Shown here piece by piece: positions 34,114 through 45,595 of a stretch of 64,000 nucleotides of DNA; position 1 is the first letter of the stretch; every line of letters begins with the position of its first letter. The DNA comes from Paramyrothecium sp. XJ0827 (taxonomy: Eukaryota; Ascomycota; Sordariomycetes; Hypocreales; Stachybotryaceae): positions 1,674,001 through 1,738,000 of the forward strand of contig JAJFPB010000006.1 in assembly GCA_020881915.1 (NCBI GenBank), given 5' to 3'. The position numbers and the translations under genes are program-made. The notes beneath the pieces were generated by a model that saw only the letters and a program-made list of their open reading frames with translations, made no database searches and was not told the origin of the DNA.

Positions 34114-35475
34114 ATGGCTGCGTCTCAATTGCTCCGCAGCCGCGTGGTCTCGGTCTCTGCCGGCCGCGCGGGGCGACGCTCGGCATTGGCCCGGGGCTTC
34201 GCGACTGTCTCACCCGCGACCCCTGCTGCCCGGAATCACAAGGTCGTCATTGTGGGCGGCGGCACGGCCGGTGTGACCATCAGCCAGCAGCTTCTGCGGT
34301 CCGGGAGCTTCGTGCAGGACGACATTGCCCTCATTGACCCGGCGTCTTTCCACCACTACCAGCCCGGATGGACTCTCGTCGGCGGCGGCCTCAAGACCAA
34401 GGAGGAGCTGCGGAGACCCCTGGAGAGCCTCGTGGACCCCAAGTTGAAGTTTTACACCAGCGGCGTGGGTGCCTTCTCCCCTGAGGACAACTCCGTCACC
34501 CTGGCCAACGGCGACAAGCTCAGCTACGAGCAGCTCGTCGTCGCGCCCGGCATCTCAGTCGACTTTGGCAGCGTCAAGGGCTTGCCTGAGGCCCTTGCGG
34601 ACCGCAGCTCCCTAGTCTCCTCCATCTACGGCTACGACTACTGCGACAAGGTGTTCCCCACCATCCAGCGCCTGGAGAAGGGCAACGCCATCTTCACCCA
34701 GCCCGCCGGTGTCATCAAGTGCGCGGGTGGCCCTCAGAAGATCATGTGGCTCGCCCTGGACTACTGGAAGAAAAGAGGCCTGTACGACCCCGGCAACCCC
34801 GCTGGTTCGCACATCAACATCAGCTTCGCCACCGGCCTGCCCAGCATGTTCGGCGTGCCCAAGTACAACGCCACGCTCGAGGCCCTGCGCAAGGAGAGGG
34901 GCGTCGAGGGGCTGTTCCAGCACGACCTCGTCGCCATCGACGGTAAGACGGCGACGTTTGCCCGGCCCGACGGACAGGAGCAGGTCAAGAAGCAGTTTGA
35001 CCTCCTGCACGTGGTGCCCAAGATGGGCCCCCATGCCTTTGTCAAGAAGAGCGCGCTGGCCAACGAGGCTGGCTACGTCGACGTCGACGACGGCACCACC
35101 CGCCACAAGAAGTTCGCCAACGTCTGGTCCGCGGGCGATGCCTCCAGCCTGCCCACGTCCAAGACGGCCGCGGCCATCACCGCCGAGGCCCCCGTCCTGG
35201 TCCGCAACCTGCTGCAGGCCATGGAGGGCAAGCAGCCCGACGCCATCTACGACGGCTACACCTCGTGCCCCCTGCTGACCGAGTACGGCAAGGTGCTTCT
35301 GGCCGAGTTCAAGTACGGCGGCGTTCCTCAGGAGACGTTCGATAGACTGCTTGCCATCGACCAGGGAACGCCCCGCAAGGCCTTCTACTACCTGAAGAAG
35401 GACTTTTTCCCTTGGGTGTACTACAACTCGTTTGTCAAGGGAACGTGGGGAGGCCCCAAGGGTTGGACCAACTAG
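34114..35475 (+). CDS. hmt2: mitochondrial sulfide:quinone oxidoreductase (HMT2 type)
   Basis: Flavoprotein of the inner mitochondrial membrane that oxidises sulfide and passes electrons to ubiquinone; the fission yeast orthologue Hmt2 is needed for cadmium tolerance. One exon of 453 residues. The presequence is basic (MAASQLLRSRVVSVSAGRAG). The FAD-binding GxGxxG-type motif is KVVIVGGGTAGVTIS near residue 45, followed by HHYQPGWTLVGGG. Catalytic cysteines are expected in VIKCAGGPQKIMWL and YDGYTSCPLLT; a second flavin contact is NVWSAGDASSLPTSKTAAA. The frame is open for 54 codons upstream of 34114, but that part lacks a presequence, so I place the start at the ATG before MAASQLL. Confidence 0.92.
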   Translation: MAASQLLRSRVVSVSAGRAGRRSALARGFATVSPATPAARNHKVVIVGGGTAGVTISQQLLRSGSFVQDDIALIDPASFHHYQPGWTLVGGGLKTKEELRRPLESLVDPKLKFYTSGVGAFSPEDNSVTLANGDKLSYEQLVVAPGISVDFGSVKGLPEALADRSSLVSSIYGYDYCDKVFPTIQRLEKGNAIFTQPAGVIKCAGGPQKIMWLALDYWKKRGLYDPGNPAGSHINISFATGLPSMFGVPKYNATLEALRKERGVEGLFQHDLVAIDGKTATFARPDGQEQVKKQFDLLHVVPKMGPHAFVKKSALANEAGYVDVDDGTTRHKKFANVWSAGDASSLPTSKTAAAITAEAPVLVRNLLQAMEGKQPDAIYDGYTSCPLLTEYGKVLLAEFKYGGVPQETFDRLLAIDQGTPRKAFYYLKKDFFPWVYYNSFVKGTWGGPKGWTN

Positions 35476-36568
35476 AAGATACCCATAAATGTAGCATAGT
35501 TAATTATTTTGTATCAGAAATAGACAACCTGGCATTTGCATGGATTCGAGTAGCGATACCCATCAATACTCCGGGAAGTTAGCATCTTGTGCTTGGCTTC
35601 TCAAAACTTACTCATTCCTGGTTCGACTTCGAACGACTTCTTTTCCTCATGGATGGCACAAATTAAGTCCCATGTCCGGTTTTATCCAAAGAGACAAAGC
35701 CGGCTTGTTTACCTCTTCGATTGTTTCCTGCATCAGCTGCTTGGATCTCCGCCGCATCTCACCAGGATCCGTTCATGAAAAGGCGGCTCCGCAACCTTAC
35801 ATGCCTTCCACATCGAGCGGTGTCCAAGCTACACTTGTAGGCTCTTTCCAATTCTAATATCTCAGTCATATTGAGCGTGGGTCCAATGGTTACGCTTGTG
35901 GTCGGACGTGTTGAAGCGCTAGTAAATCAACTTTAGACACTGATTTTGGCCCTTTTCAAACAAAAATGTCCCAAATGCACCGTATGGCAACGCCAGATAC
36001 AATTGAAACACCTATCAGTGTCAGTTTGACAGGCGGATGCACGTCCATGCATCACTCAAGCACCGGCCACTTGCTGCCATTGCTACCTTGGCGTCGCAGC
36101 GGAGCAAAGGATCTGCTTGAGAGATTCTGTATTTATAGAAGCTGCACGATCGATACTACCACCTTACACGGCATATGCAAAGAGATCCATCGTCTGATTA
36201 GCGCCCGATGTCCCGATGTGGGAGGTATTACTGCAACGCCAAGGCAGTTGATGGGGGAGATGGGATGGCATCTTCACCTTCGAGGAACAGCCATGCCCGG
36301 TCTACAACTTGGTCTAGAGAATGCTGGCTTTAAAATCCATAAACGGTAGACATGGCCGTACACTAACAATCCTCAGCCAAGATACAACACTTGACAACAC
36401 TACCACAGAAATAATGCGGCGCCTTTACGTTCCGTTCATTACACTACACAATTTGCATTCACCTCATTTGCAAGTCACACCAGCTAACAATCATTGCTTA
36501 AACAGTTTGTCATTTATTGATGCTTATCTATGCTAGGTCATGAAGCCATGGCTCACAACGCTCAACTT
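35476..36568. other. convergent intergenic, no gene seen
   Basis: About 1.1 kb between two 3' ends. Short frames (for example 35966-36349, plus) show no family resemblance. Confidence 0.5.
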
Positions 36569-38421
36569 TTAGATCCTGTCGGGAAGAACAGTGGGGACAG
36601 GAGGACGGGTGGTCGTCCTGGGCAGCTCGGGAACGGGCTTGGTGGGGATGCAGGCGCAAGCGCTGCTGACACGGGCGACGGTGTCCCTGTTCTCGCCGCC
36701 GCAGGCCTTGGAGGCGTAGCTGGGAACGCGGGCCTCGTCCTTGTACTTGCGGATGAGGAAGCTGTCGCAGAAGTCGATGGAGTCCTCAAGACGGCCGGAG
36801 ATGTGCGAGGCGCGCAGGCCGCGCAGGCAGTTGTCGGCGTTGCAGACGGGGGGCTTGGGGCAGGACTTGGAGGTCATCTTGACGACAAAGGTGCCGCGCT
36901 CGATGGTGTGGAGCAGGATGAAGCCAGACTTGAAGTAGGGGTACGAGGACCAAGAGCCGAGGAAGGCGACGCTGCCGTGGCCGACGTTATCGTCGTCCTC
37001 GGGGTAGATGTCGAAGAAGCCGGCCTCGCAGATACCGGCACCAGTGGGGTCCTTGGTGACGCTGCTGATGTCGAGGATGTTGAGACCGTTGCCGTAGTTG
37101 GACTGGTACAGCAGGTTGTCGACGACGTACTGGTTGTGGTCGATGGAGCGGGTCTTGCCGGCGTAGTGGCCGGTGTAGGTAGGGTTCTCGAGGTCCTTGA
37201 TGTCGAAGATGTGCGTGGTGGGAAGACCCTTGGTCATGGGGCCGACCTTGGCGTCACGCTCATCGAACTCGTCGTCCAGGAAGAGGTACTCCTGCCAGGT
37301 GGCGTTGTTGACGACACCCTGGTGGATGTACTGGGCGCCGGGGAAGTCGGTGATGGAGATGATGGTGGACTGGTTGCCGACCTTGTTGGTGACGTCGTAG
37401 ATGGTCAGGGTGTCCTCGTTGTAGGCGTAGCAGATGTCACGGCCGAAGTAGCGCTGGTCGGGGCCACGGTAGACCAGGCACTCGGCGTCGTGGACATAGC
37501 CGTCGCCGGCAGCACAGCCGGGGCTGGTGACGTTGGTGGGGTCGGTGAGATCGAGGAAGATCAAACCTCCACGGCAGGGAAGGTTGCCTCGGACACGGAT
37601 GGTGGCGTTACCGCCGACGGAACCGGCAGCAATGGCGTAGTTGAGCTCCTGGTTGACGACGATGTTGTGGGTACGGCCGACGGGGAGCTCGTCCCAGTGA
37701 CCGGTGAGGTCGGCCTGGGTGAAGTTCTTGGGGTTGGCGGGGTCCAGGTCGAGGGTCTTCTTCATGTCGAAGAACTGGACACCGTGGTGGATGGCCTCGG
37801 AACCAATGACGGCAAGGTCTCCGACGATACGGATCTCACGCCAGTTGGAGCCGACGGGGTCGTACTGGGGCAGACGGCCCAGGTAGACGAGCTTACCCTC
37901 GCTGGTGATCTCGGCGAAGGCAGTGCCGTCGAACTGACCGATGGCGACGATCTCACGACCGTCGGCCGAGGTCCAACCCCAAGAAGAGGAACCACGACCA
38001 CCCCAGCTGCCGAGGGCCTGGTGGGACAGGAAGTGGTACAGGTCAACCTGGGTGTGGATGTTAGCATGCAGCCCAGACGTGTGGAGTACGCATTACTTAC
38101 GTTGCCGCAGCGGAAGGTGTTGTTGAAGTCTCCGGGGATGGCCTCGGCGAAGCCGTTGACACAGGGAGTGTAGCCGAGCTCGGGGTAGCGGGAGCTGTCC
38201 ATGAGACCAGCCTCCATCTCGGCGTCCCATTGAGCCTGCGGACTGTGTTAGAGACGAGCCAATTGGCGACGGGGCTCGGAGGGACATACCATCTTCAGGC
38301 CCATGATGCGGTGGTGGACCTCTCCAGAGACGTACTGCTCCTTGGAGCCGGCGCCAGCGGCGGCGCTGGTCAGGCCGACCAGGGCAGAGCCGAGGGCGGC
38401 GGCGGAACCAATGCGAACCAT
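36569..38421 (-). CDS. secreted LVIVD-repeat (choice-of-anchor B type) protein
   Basis: Exons 38421-38290, 38235-38101 and 38047-36569 on the minus strand, 581 residues. It starts with a signal peptide (MVRIGSAAALGSALVGLTSA). The body repeats a beta-propeller-like unit containing phrases such as GLIFLDLTDPTNVTSPG, DTLTIYDVTNK, THIFDIKDLENP and NGLNILDISSV, the LVIVD pattern of choice-of-anchor B family proteins. Late cysteines (KSCPKPPVCNADNCLRG) and a Pro/Thr tail follow. Function in fungi is not established; it probably acts in the wall or outside. Strong codon bias suggests high expression and keeps the opposite strand open for more than 500 codons. Confidence 0.85.
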
Positions 38422-40516
38422 GTTGACGGTTTTCGCTTTGCAGTAGCTTTCAGAACAGGTACTACAAGGTTGTCACGGACTTGTCACGCAGGAAGACGAT
38501 GCGACTGCGAGTGGTGTGGGAGGAGGACATGTTCCGAGCCGGACGAGGCCTCGGTCTTTAAGTAGTCGTCGGGCTCGCGCCTCTCAGGGTTCCCGCGCCC
38601 AGCCCTCCCGCATGGAGGCTGACTGCTCGAGGTGGAGCAGGGCCACGCACGTCGTGATTAAACGAGGCTGACTCGCTCGAATCGAATCGACGTTCTGTTC
38701 CGTCGGGCAAACAGCAGAGACGCGGCGGCGCCGGCATGTCGCTGGGCCAATGGCACCCTGCGGCAGGAGATAAGAAGAGCATAGCTGGGCCCGGGGTGAG
38801 CTTGGCAACCCCAGCAGCGCCAAGCGGTAAGCTCATGGCCTGGGGCATGCAACTCCCCGCTTCTTTGCCGTATGTGAACAAGCCGGCGTGGGACGGCCAA
38901 CCTCCCGGGGGTCTGGGTTTCTTGGCCTTTCTAGGCACCTGCTGTTCCGGGCAGGTGAGTGCGGTCTTGGCTGCTGATAAGATGGGCTAGCTCAATAATA
39001 TGCAAAGGCGGGCTGCAAAAGATCTCTGCGTATCAGTGATTGGCCAGGGGAGCGTCATTTGGTTGGTCCGGGCCTGTCCATGGTTCTTTTCATGCTTAAT
39101 ACCGTAGTGAAGGGGGGGCGGCGGCTGACGAGGAAATGATCCGGGATGGCGTTCTGGCTCCACTTAATAAGGTACACCGGCTTAAGTGAATATTCCAATG
39201 CTTTAGAAGCATAAAATTGGCAAGATCGCGAAGCCGGTTCGCTGGTTCTCGATCCACAACGGCTTGGCGATGCGGAGACGCCGGCACCTGTTCGTCCCAG
39301 AGTGCGACTGTGTCGGGTTATCTTCCCTATGGGGACATGGATTTCAGAAGATTGCCATACAGTACTCGCATATTCGCCTATAATGGAGGAGCAGGTACTT
39401 ACAGTCTGGTTAGAACGATTCGTTCGTCTTAATCGCTCACCCAGGGTTTGGGTTGGTCTTGGCCCCCCGTCATTGTTGATGTGCCTCTGCCTCTCATCCG
39501 CCATAGATGGCTTGAAACTCGACCGCCAGTCTCTGCACGTGAGGCTCTCGTGGTAGCACTCCTCTGGGTCCGATTCTGTGTTGCATTTCTTTCCTACGTG
39601 ATTCGTCCCCTGCATGGACGGCCCATGCTCTACTGTACATGGCCCCAGGACTGTCGATCTCTTGTTGCACCCAATCAGTATGGTAGCGTTGTAGGGTAGG
39701 ATGGGCGATGGGACGAGAGTGCATTGCTTTAGACCAGGGCCAAAATAGCATAGCATGAGACATGAACGACTCGGAAGTCGGGAGAGTCCTTCTAGAAGTT
39801 TGCAGACCCTTCCAGTTCACTGAGGCTTTCTGTAGATGAAGCGTGGCTTGAGCCATTGTCGTTTCCACGCCACAACTGCAGCTTTCCCCGGATCGACACC
39901 AGTGGCTTCGGCGACCACCCTGTCTTACTCTTTTTCCCCCTCCCTTTTCCCCGCTTGTTTCTTCTTCCTTCTTTTGCCTTTGCTATTATTTTAGTTCTGT
40001 GTTAATATGGAAACAAGATTTATGAACCGGAGTTTTGTATGGCAATCGCTGAGGATGAAGTGCGAATTTTCCTTGCTCAACTGGCTGTACTTGATGCTCT
40101 CATCTGCTAGGTCGACGATGATGAGCATCGAGTTATTGCACGGCATTGGCTCAATTGACACGGACGAAAATAGACACGAACTGTAGTTAGGAGGTATATG
40201 CCGAATCTGATTGCGTTCGACTGAATTGAGTTTTCTTCTGCTCCAAAACTATGATCCTTAGTGGAAGTGAGCGTCTCCGCGATAGCGCCCCGTAATCTTG
40301 TCGGGCGTGACGTAGTTGATTCATCATCTCCAACACGGACACCAACCGAGGCAACCGAAGCAACCGAAGCAACACGGAAGCCAACCGAAGCTCAAAAACT
40401 CCTCCACGACTTCTTTCCGTAGCTATTCTACTCTACGCAACCAACAATACCAATTGACCACCATCCTCCGTTCAATTCGCTGCCGTTGTCAATCACAGCT
40501 CCATCTCAAACCAGCC
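38422..40516. other. large divergent intergenic region, 2.1 kb
   Basis: Between the LVIVD-type gene and the Ohr gene. The only long frame (39756-39055, minus, 233 codons) has no signal, domain or codon bias like its neighbours, and I do not call it. The part next to the Ohr start holds a short repeat. Confidence 0.45.
40341..40390 (+). repeat. short imperfect tandem repeat in Ohr 5' leader
   Basis: Four to five near copies of CAACCGAAG in 50 bp, ending about 127 bp before the Ohr start codon; probably in the 5' leader or core promoter. Confidence 0.6.
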
Positions 40517-41062
40517 ATGTCGTCAACACGTTGTCTCCAGCCACTCCTCCGCCAATCGGCCATGCGCAGCGCCCGGTCGCTGCGCGTCGCTACTCCTCTC
40601 AAGCGATCTCTGAACACAGAATCTGCACCGACGCTATACTCAGCCTACGCCAAGGTCGTCGGGGCCCGGAAAGGTCACGTCGAGGGCGAGAACTTGCAGG
40701 TGGACTTGACAATGGCCAAGGCGCTCGGCGGGCCCGGAGACCGCGGCAAGACGAACCCAGAGGAGCTGTTCGCGGCCGGCTACGGCGCCTGCTTCCAGTC
40801 CGCCATGAATGCCTGCGCGGCGCAGATGGGCGTCAAGATGCCCTCCAAGGTTGAGGATAGTGTCATTGAGACGACTGTTCACCTTGTCGGAGACATGAAG
40901 AAGCTGGATATGGGCTTGCGCGTGGATATGAAGGTCAAGGTCAAGGGCTTGGATAAGCAGAAGCTTGAGGACGTTGTCGCCCGTGCCAAGGAGGTCTGCC
41001 CATACTCCAGGGCGACCAAGGGAAACGTGACGACCAACATCGAAGTCGTTCAGTTCGACTAA
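40517..41062 (+). CDS. Ohr/OsmC-family organic hydroperoxide resistance protein, probably mitochondrial
   Basis: Single exon, 181 residues. Ohr enzymes reduce organic peroxides with a pair of cysteines, here in FAAGYGACFQSAM and EVCPYSRATKGN, both in the expected context. A basic N-terminal stretch without acidic residues (SSTRCLQPLLRQSAMRSARS) suggests import into mitochondria, as for several fungal Ohr proteins. The frame is open upstream to 40316, but that part is a low-complexity Gln/Arg/Pro run matching the leader repeat, so the ATG at 40517 is preferred. Confidence 0.9.
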   Translation: MSSTRCLQPLLRQSAMRSARSLRVATPLKRSLNTESAPTLYSAYAKVVGARKGHVEGENLQVDLTMAKALGGPGDRGKTNPEELFAAGYGACFQSAMNACAAQMGVKMPSKVEDSVIETTVHLVGDMKKLDMGLRVDMKVKVKGLDKQKLEDVVARAKEVCPYSRATKGNVTTNIEVVQFD

Positions 41063-41621
41063 ATCAGTCGCGTACACCGCGATAGCATCCCCGGGCAAAG
41101 CGACGGGCTGTCTACAGCTGTCCAATTCAACAAGCTAGGGAAACGCGAACAAAACGTCTGTTGAGCTGTAGTACGAGAGTCCATATCGTACAGTCATACC
41201 ATTTCCAATTTGAGCCGGACCATCTGCTGTCTTCTCAGTAATGTAACTCGCCCCTACACCAAGTACGCGTATCACATGGGAAGTGGAAGTAACCATTACC
41301 GCAAGAGTGAGCAGGACACTAGGCTATTACACTTGACATAGTATCAAGAGACTGCAGCAAGAGGCCAATGCGAGGACTTCTATGAACTGTACGATTAGAC
41401 CATCGATCATAGTCCCATTCGTAGTGTTATCTAGTGCTCCCTTTCCACGTCTCACACAAGACTTGTGTAAGACCGTGAGGGAACTTCTCTTGTGCCGATT
41501 CTAGGCAGCATGGTTTTGAGAACAGAAAGTGTACGTCAATTCACACAGAACAAATCACATCCTGAGAGGCGTTTTCAAATTTGAGACTATAAAAGCTGCG
41601 TGTAGTTCCCCCACTTCATCC
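41063..41621. other. convergent intergenic, no gene seen
   Basis: 3' sides of the Ohr and P450 genes; nothing recognised. Confidence 0.5.
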
Positions 41622-43326
41622 TTACTGACGGAACTTGTAGCGAATATATATACGCTCCTCCGGTTTGTGGACCTGGGTCTGATTCCTATTTACCGGCGGA
41701 ACACCTCCACCAGAACGGTTGCCATCCGCGTCGGCCAGCTCGAAATCGAATAACGCCAACATGTACACGCAAATGATGGTGATCTCAAGCTTAGCAAACT
41801 TCATACCCGCGCACGGATGTCTCCCGCTGCCCCAGCCCAGGAACGTGTGCGGCTGCTTCTTGTCTTCTGCGCGGTCCTCAAAGAACCGGCTGGGATCAAA
41901 GGTCAATGGGCCCTTGTAAATCTCCGGGTCCAGGTGCACGTCGTCCACGAGATGAGCCAGGAACGACCCTTTCGGAATCACCTCGCCTGTTCCGCCGATG
42001 GGAATGTCCTTGCCAGTGTTGTTCTTCCTGAAGCCACATCCTGGCATGCCTAGGCGTATGGATTCCCGCAAGCAGAGGTCAATAAGCGGGAATTCCGACT
42101 GCCATTGGTCAACACCCAGAGAATCCAGAACGTCAGCTGGCGATTGTTGTTCCGAGGTCCGGTACCGTTGGACAACTCCGTCGACTACATCTCTTGCTTT
42201 CAACTGCCACTCGGGGTGGGCGCTCAAATACGACAAAACGTATGAAGCGTGAATACCACTGTTCACCTGTCCAGCAAACAGGGCCCCGATCTCAAACTGC
42301 ACGGCTGTTGTCAGTCACTGACACTAGTCAATCGGCTCCATGAAGCACGTGAGCTTACAGAGATGATATCAACCATGGTGGCTCCGTCATCAAGAAGGAA
42401 TTGCAGGGCGTCATCGGGCCCTTTGCCAGCCTTCTTCCTGTCCTGCACAATTTTCTGAAAGACGCTGTAGAGAACAGCGCCATGGTAGAGTCGGAGTAGG
42501 TGGTTTGGCGTCGGCAACCACGGAAAGATAATTCTCGCAAAGCTGTTTCGACTCTCAAAGTTGCCGAAAATGCCCAGGGTTCGACGCAGAAGCTCGGGGT
42601 CCTCGGCAATCTCTTGAGCCCCCAGAGTCCGCATTGTCAGCTGGTAAACGATGTCGTATATGGACTCAAAGGGATCCATCACTCTCCACGTGCTGTCAGA
42701 TTTGGAGACAGGAGCAGCGGCCAACTTGTCGCACGCCCCGTGCACGTCACCAGTGAGAAGTGACATATTTCGGACAAAATTCTCTCTTTTCAGCAGCGCA
42801 TGCATTGTCCTCAAAAACCACGAGTCGAACTTTTCGCTGTCTTGCTTCGTCCCAGACGGCTGACCAGCATATAGTTCGGCAAAGCTGATGAGTAGTTAGC
42901 AGAGGAACAAGTCGTAGAGGCAGTTAGCCACCGGCTAGCGACATGCGCCGTATCCTACCCTTCGTTGAAATTGAGGTCTTTATTGTCGTAGAATGTTTGC
43001 CGAGCCTCAGGTCCACTGAGACCGATAACGTGCTTCTTGCCGACATAGAAGCTGAAGTTGCCAGTCCTCGTCGATTTCTGGGCCTTCGTGTACATGTCGG
43101 AACGATGCGAGTAGAAACGGAGCGACCCAAGGAACGGCCAGTCATCGACGTCCCAAAATTTGGGTGCCCGAGCTGGTATGGGTGATCGTGCTACAACCGC
43201 ATAGAGTGAAGCTAAAATAGCCAGCGCGACGAAACAGAGGGTCGCCGTACCGCCCTGCGCTTGGTTGATCTGTTGGAGTATCGTGCTCATCTTGCTGTTG
43301 GGGTTGGCGCACAAGCTGATACTCAT
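41622..43326 (-). CDS. cytochrome P450 monooxygenase
   Basis: Exons 43326-42959, 42884-42359 and 42296-41622 on the minus strand, 522 residues. N-terminal membrane anchor (LCFVALAILASLYAVVA), proline hinge (RSPIPARAP), I-helix region FEIGALFAGQVNSGIHASY, K-helix with LRESIRLG (E-x-x-R) and heme loop FLGWGSGRHPCAGMKFAKLE with its axial cysteine. In the I-helix the usual acid-alcohol pair is replaced around GQVNSG, so the oxygen-activation region is atypical. Substrate and CYP family are not clear; the shape resembles fungal secondary-metabolism or CYP51-like microsomal enzymes. A second in-frame ATG at 43290 is an equally good start. The regulator at 43877 follows on the same strand. Confidence 0.88.
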
Positions 43327-43569
43327 ACAGGCGCAATGGCTACAGCGTGGAACAATGACAAGACAGTCCGAAGGGACAGGATGTCCGCCGCTTTATGTGC
43401 GATGCCCCTACTCACAGTGCCGCTGATGCAGGTCGGGCTTCCAATGGCATCAAGCACAAGCGAGACACCCCCGGCTGCAAGCGTCGGGAGGAGAACCAAT
43501 GAGCTGAGGACAATTTGTGTGGCGCCAAAGTTTCATTTAATCCAAAGACACACCCATGATGTGCGCGTA

Positions 43570-43812
43570 CTAGACGAGTAATTTAGGGGCGTACCTCTTC
43601 TCGTATCGCTCCATTCCGAGCTCCAAGCGTTCTTGGTTAGAGACAAGACCTTCCATCAAGGTATGATGCATGCTGTGGCCGGTGATAGACTTCAAGGAGA
43701 AAGGGCTTTTGTAAGACTTGCGGCTGTACAACGCCACTGCTATATTACAGCGAGCTTACGAACTAACTAGATGTTATTAAAGCTTACTTTTGTTACTTGT
43801 CGACCTTGCCAT
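43570..43812 (-). CDS. possible small gene (63 residues) or gene remnant
   Basis: Joining 43812-43788 to 43736-43570 across a 51-nt GTAAGC...GCAG intron gives an uninterrupted 63-residue basic protein with SYKSPFSLKSITGHSMHH and ERLELGMERYEKRYAPKLLV. I recognise no family. The segment just upstream (43876-43794) is also open, in the same frame as the regulator but after its stop, and reads VGGLAYNVLDTADFSHG. The whole stretch may therefore be the remnant of an older gene rather than a free small gene; only 64 bp separate it from the regulator. Confidence 0.3.
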
Positions 43813-43876
43813 GGCTAAAATCCGCGGTATCCAATACATTGTACGCCAAACCACCGACAAACACCTTGAGAAACAC

Positions 43877-45595
43877 CTAAGAGAGCCCGAAGTCTTCCGG
43901 TCGAAGGACTATACGCTTTTGACGTCTGCCTCCATTCTCACTTCCTGTGACAGACATCAAAGTGACTTCAAATTCTGTATGGTCTTCATTCCAAACTCCG
44001 TGTGTCCATTCGTATCGTTTCGACACTGGAATATACCCTGCCTCGTCCCGATGCACCTCTTCGGCCTCGACCAAGGCCGAGTTGCCCATGAAGACGCTTT
44101 TAATGTCCCATGTCGAGTCTCGGTTGAGCAATCGTTTCCATACATCCATAGCGACGGATCTGACGCGTTTGTCTCGGCACAACTGGGCGGCGTTGGAGAT
44201 TCCTGCCAGCACTCCATCGTATAGGACACTTCGGGCAACTGGGGTGTCGGTCCCTTGAGCTGTGTACTGGCACTGCGTAACAAGGTCGAGGTGCCTGTCA
44301 CTCAGCGCATCTGCCCTAACCCCCGTCGGGTCAAGACCACTGGCAATCGTAGTGTAAAGATTCTTCGACCCTACCCAGACTTGAATCAACATGGGTTGCG
44401 TGGCGGGATCTTGATTTGTGTCCCAAGTCAATCTTTTCTGCGCCGCCTGTTCCCACGTTTGGATGTGCGACAGCATGCTAACGTGCTCGTCTTTTATTCG
44501 TTGCTTTGAGGTTGCGAGGCTTGTGTTGTTTATTTCGCGTGCACGGATAAGCCAAACGCCAGTAACACCAACGAGCTTCCAGAACTCAAGGCAAAACTCT
44601 TTGGTTTCGTAGCTATCATCCGGGGGTGGACGAAAGTCGAGCGAGACATTATCCAAGTTCATGAGACTCACCCTCTGACAGGGGTAAAGCGGAGAGTACA
44701 TGACGTTCCAGGTCACGACGCGTACCAAAAACGCCTCGGCCTCTCTTGTACCTAGGTCATCTATGGGATAGGTCACTCTATTGCTGGCTCCCTGTGCGAT
44801 AGTATCTTTAAGCAGCACAAGGCCATGGGCTGCCAATTTGTCGACCGCCCCTGTGTTTCCCTGCAGGCCCTCGAAGACGGAGAAGAGCACGGTGCAGATG
44901 AGGATGGAGCGCAACAGGCGGGCATCAGAGCCCTTGGCATTGATGCGGCGGCTGAGCTTGGAAACGGCCCTCGTAAAATAATTAACAGCTTGCCGATAGT
45001 GCGGGCTCAACAATGGGCTAGAAAGTGGCAACAGGAAGGACGGTCGGAGTGACAACTTCTCATCCCGTGCTTGCGCCAGCGCGCCAAGAGCAATGACTGT
45101 GTCCATGATACAGCTGTCCGCCACACACTCCCTCAACACGCAGCGCCGCCAGAAATCTGCCGGCGCATCTGCTTGGCTACCCATGTGCGGAGCCACTTGA
45201 TCCCGAAAGCGACCGTAGTAAAGAATCTCGTGTGACGAGTGGAAGGTGCCGGCCAAGAGCTGAGATGGTTGCGGGGGTGCCACAGCCGGCGCAGGCATTA
45301 GCGGACGTTGTTGCTGGCTCCTTTGCTTGGGAACCACATAAACACAGCCATGGCCGGTTCTGAGACAACGGTTACAGATTGGCTTGCTTTCATCACATTT
45401 CATGTGAGCCTTCTTGCATGCTGTGCAGCCTGTTATGAACGGGTGTGAGCGGATGAAAAGAGCCAGATGCTATGCCAGCAAGGACCAACCTCCTCGCCAC
45501 AAGCGGAGGGTTGAACTACTGGACTGACCTGATCGAACTCTGATTTTAGTCGACGGCCTACTGGGAGGATCTGTTGAATAAGTCATCGTGGTCAT
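43877..45595 (-). CDS. Zn(II)2Cys6 transcription factor
   Basis: Exons 45595-45529 and 45429-43877 on the minus strand, 539 residues. The 99-nt intron splits the zinc cluster: joining gives GCTACKKAHMKCDESKPICN followed by RCLRTGHGC (cysteines 24, 27, 34, 41, 44, 51). The rest has helical fungal-regulator features: FHSSHEILYYGRFRDQVAPHM, DTVIALGALAQA, SHYRQAVNYF-like PHYRQAVNYFTRAV and LICTVLFSVFEGLQGNTGAVDKLAAHGL, a pattern common in regulators beside secondary-metabolism genes. No target is known; the P450 is the nearest candidate. The first ATG of two in-frame ones was used. Confidence 0.87.

Noticed and set aside
36530..38173. 547-codon plus-strand frame rich in Gly, Val and Asp
   Set aside because: Antisense shadow of the LVIVD-type gene, which has introns in phase, a signal peptide and recognisable repeats.
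39055..39756. 233-codon minus-strand frame in the 2.1-kb intergenic region
   Set aside because: No signal, motif, intron context or codon bias like neighbouring genes; likely chance.
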